Assembly: GCA_024276295.1 (NCBI GenBank)
Contig: JAJRXN010000468.1
Coordinates: 1 to 7,872, forward strand
Reading direction: 5' to 3'
DNA: 7,872 nt
DNA from: Acidobacteriota bacterium
GTDB lineage: Bacteria; Acidobacteriota; Polarisedimenticolia; J045
In this document: positions 6,562 through 7,872 of the stretch, piece after piece
How positions within the stretch are numbered: the stretch's first letter is position 1
How the letters are laid out: the number at the start of each line of letters is the position of its first letter
The notes under the pieces: generated by a model
What the model was told of the DNA's origin: nothing
What the model saw: the letters and a program-made list of their open reading frames with translations, nothing else
Database searches by the model: none
Translations under genes and position numbers: made by a program

Positions 6562-7872
6562 CTAGCGGCGGGATCGCGTCCGGCCGCCGCCGCCTTTCGA
6601 ACGACCGCTCGAATGACCCCGGGAGGCCGGGCTCCGATGGCCGCCGCCGCGTGAACGCACGGCCGGTCGCGAGGAGCGCGACTTGCCGGAAGGCGCGGCC
6701 TTGGGGCGCGAATCCGAGCGGGACGGCGCGCGCCGGACCGACGGCTTCGAGTGCTCGCCGCGACTCCGCGGAGCCGCCCGCCGTGGAGCCTGTTCGGTCC
6801 GGGGAGCCCTTTCGACCTGCGGAGCCCGCTGGCGTCCCGGCGCGGCGCGGCGCGGTGCCGCTCTCCGTTCGGTCGGGGCGCTGCTCCGCGGTGCAGTGCG
6901 CGTGGCCCGTTCGCGACGATCCCGTCCGGACGGGGTCCGGCGTTCCGCCCCCCGACTGCGGGGGAACGGCGCCGCGGGTCCCGCCTTCGACCCGCCGATC
7001 CGCCCGAAGAAGCGACGGACGTTCTCGTCGGTCGTCGGTCGCCGCCGGACCGCCCGGTCCCGGTCGGTCGACGAGGGGGCCGCGCGTCCGGCCGCTCCGC
7101 GTTCGAACGTCCGCGTCCGGCGCGCCGGACGGGACTCCTCGACCGAGGGGGCCTCGGGCCGCCCGCCTGCAGCGGGTCCCGTATCGTTCCGGTCGAGCCG
7201 GCGGTAGCGGATCACCGGCCGCGCGTCGCGGTTCTGCTGGCGCCGCACGCCCTCGCGTCGTCCCTGGCTGCGCCCGGGAGCCGTGTTCTCGCGCACGCCA
7301 CGGGAGCGCGGCGCGACGGCCCGGTCGCCCTGCCGGCGGTCGTCGTTCCGGTGCACCGTGCCGGCCTGGCGGCCTTCGCCGCGTGCCACGCCGCGCGACC
7401 GGGCGACTCCGTCTTCGCGCACTCCACGCGACCGGGCGCCGCGGCCTTCCCGGACGTCCGGGGAGCGGACCGCGCGGCCCTCGTTCTGCCGGACGCGGCT
7501 CGCGCCCCGCAGGCGCCGGAGTTCACCCGGATCGATGTCGCGGGGCAGGTCGGCCGCGCGCCGGGCGATCCCCGGCCGCGTGCGGGCCAGCTCGCTCGCC
7601 CTGCGATAGACCGCCGTACCGTCCACCTCGCCGCGGACGCCGAGCGAGCGGGCGTTGCCCCGCACGCCGCGGGCGGAGACCGGAGGGACGACCGCCCGCC
7701 GGGCGATGACGCCGCGGCGCAGGTCGTCGCGCAGGATCCGGTGGCGAGGCACGTGGTAGCGGTCGACGCGGTAGCCGTAGAAGTGTCCGTAGTCGACGAA
7801 CACCCACGGGTAGGGATCGAAGAACGGGTCGTGCCAGATCGTGCCGAAGCCGACGCCGACGTAGACCGGCCA
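6562..7872 (-). CDS. Arg-rich low-complexity hypothetical protein (N-terminus outside window)
   Basis: The frame is open from the right edge to the TAG at 6564-6562, giving 436 residues of the C-terminal part. It enters with an aromatic segment rich in W, Y, F, D and P (GFGTIWHDPFFDPYPW, then VDYGHFYGYRVDRYHV). This resembles the WxxY-rich regions of FecR/DUF6600-like envelope-associated proteins, a weak resemblance only. After about 60 residues it becomes a presumably disordered tail. Over the last 413 residues I count about 106 Arg (26%) and five Lys, plus many Ser, Ala, Pro and Gly, ending GGGGRTRSRR. Three consecutive 11-residue repeats lie at 7369-7467. The codons are strongly G/C-ending in this frame, and the aromatic entry segment would be improbable as antisense noise. 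The GTG at 7803 is not taken as the start because the frame and its aromatic character continue upstream. A nucleic-acid-, polyphosphate- or membrane-binding tail is possible. I do not recognise the gene. Confidence 0.65.
   Translation of the reverse strand, partial: WPVYVGVGFGTIWHDPFFDPYPWVFVDYGHFYGYRVDRYHVPRHRILRDDLRRGVIARRAVVPPVSARGVRGNARSLGVRGEVDGTAVYRRASELARTRPGIARRAADLPRDIDPGELRRLRGASRVRQNEGRAVRSPDVREGRGARSRGVREDGVARSRGVARGEGRQAGTVHRNDDRRQGDRAVAPRSRGVRENTAPGRSQGRREGVRRQQNRDARPVIRYRRLDRNDTGPAAGGRPEAPSVEESRPARRTRTFERGAAGRAAPSSTDRDRAVRRRPTTDENVRRFFGRIGGSKAGPAAPFPRSRGAERRTPSGRDRRERATRTAPRSSAPTERRAAPRRAAPGRQRAPQVERAPRTEQAPRRAAPRSRGEHSKPSVRRAPSRSDSRPKAAPSGKSRSSRPAVRSRGGGHRSPASRGHSSGRSKGGGGRTRSRR
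7369..7467 (-). repeat. Three 33-bp / 11-residue degenerate tandem repeats
   Basis: Inside the Arg-rich gene, three consecutive 11-residue units read RSPDVREGRGA, RSRGVREDGVA and RSRGVARGEGR (7467-7435, 7434-7402 and 7401-7369). A fourth related unit, RSRGVRENTAP, lies about 20 residues further on. RGVRG motifs in the stretch between the aromatic segment and the repeats look like older copies. At DNA level CGCGACCGGGCG recurs exactly 33 bp apart (7394-7405 and 7427-7438). This suggests in-frame tandem duplication followed by divergence. Confidence 0.6.

Noticed and set aside
5501..6565. Alternative plus-strand frame of 354 codons over the zinc-ribbon/M48-like gene
   Set aside because: It is dominated by Arg, Gly and Ala with no motif. 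The overlapping frame 5610-6554 has two CxxC pairs, M48-like order of motifs and a Shine-Dalgarno.
6651..7709. Plus-strand open frame of 352 codons opposite the Arg-rich gene
   Set aside because: Considered seriously because the minus-strand product is low-complexity. It too is Arg/Gly/Pro noise, has no motif, and lacks the aromatic-rich, codon-biased entry segment seen on the minus strand. Not fully excluded.

Overview
The window is a roughly 70% GC bacterial chromosome segment with dense, G/C-ending codon use. It reads as ordinary housekeeping DNA on the left and centre, and lineage-specific hypothetical genes on the right. The gene content (a second-type EF-G, a Thermus-like AsnRS, RimO and PgpA) fits a GC-rich Gram-negative-type bacterium. 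An Acidobacteriota- or Myxococcota-like origin is my guess and is not shown by the sequence. I see no tRNA, rRNA, insertion sequence, prophage or CRISPR array.

Left and centre (1-5267, minus strand): a tight four-gene operon, read right to left. It starts with an EF-G-like GTPase (3189-5267), then asnS (1858-3186), rimO (458-1861) and pgpA (1-458, cut by the window edge near its C-terminus). The gene junctions are a 2-bp gap, a 4-bp ATGA overlap and a 1-bp TGATG overlap, so translational coupling is likely. Three of the four genes serve translation: ribosomal translocation or a related GTPase role, charging of tRNA-Asn, and methylthiolation of ribosomal protein S12. The fourth acts in phosphatidylglycerol synthesis.

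The 342-bp gap 5268-5609 is a divergent control region. It holds a credible sigma70-type promoter for the operon (-35 at 5437-5442, -10 at 5413-5418). A GC-rich palindrome cluster abuts that -35 box, and the roughly 138-nt leader contains a strong hairpin. A weaker candidate -10 box points rightward.

Right: on the plus strand, 5610-6554 encodes a protein with an N-terminal four-cysteine zinc-ribbon-like segment. Behind it is what looks like an M48 metallopeptidase domain whose HExxH motif has decayed to REIAL, so it is probably a pseudo-peptidase. It converges, with a 7-bp gap, on a minus-strand gene (6562 to beyond 7872). That gene encodes a strikingly Arg-rich protein (about 26% Arg, about 1% Lys) with an aromatic-rich segment at the window edge and degenerate 11-residue repeats.

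I did not find a convincing new multi-gene system. The points most worth a second look are the altered GTPase motifs of the EF-G paralogue, the inactivated M48-like protein and the Arg-rich repeat protein.
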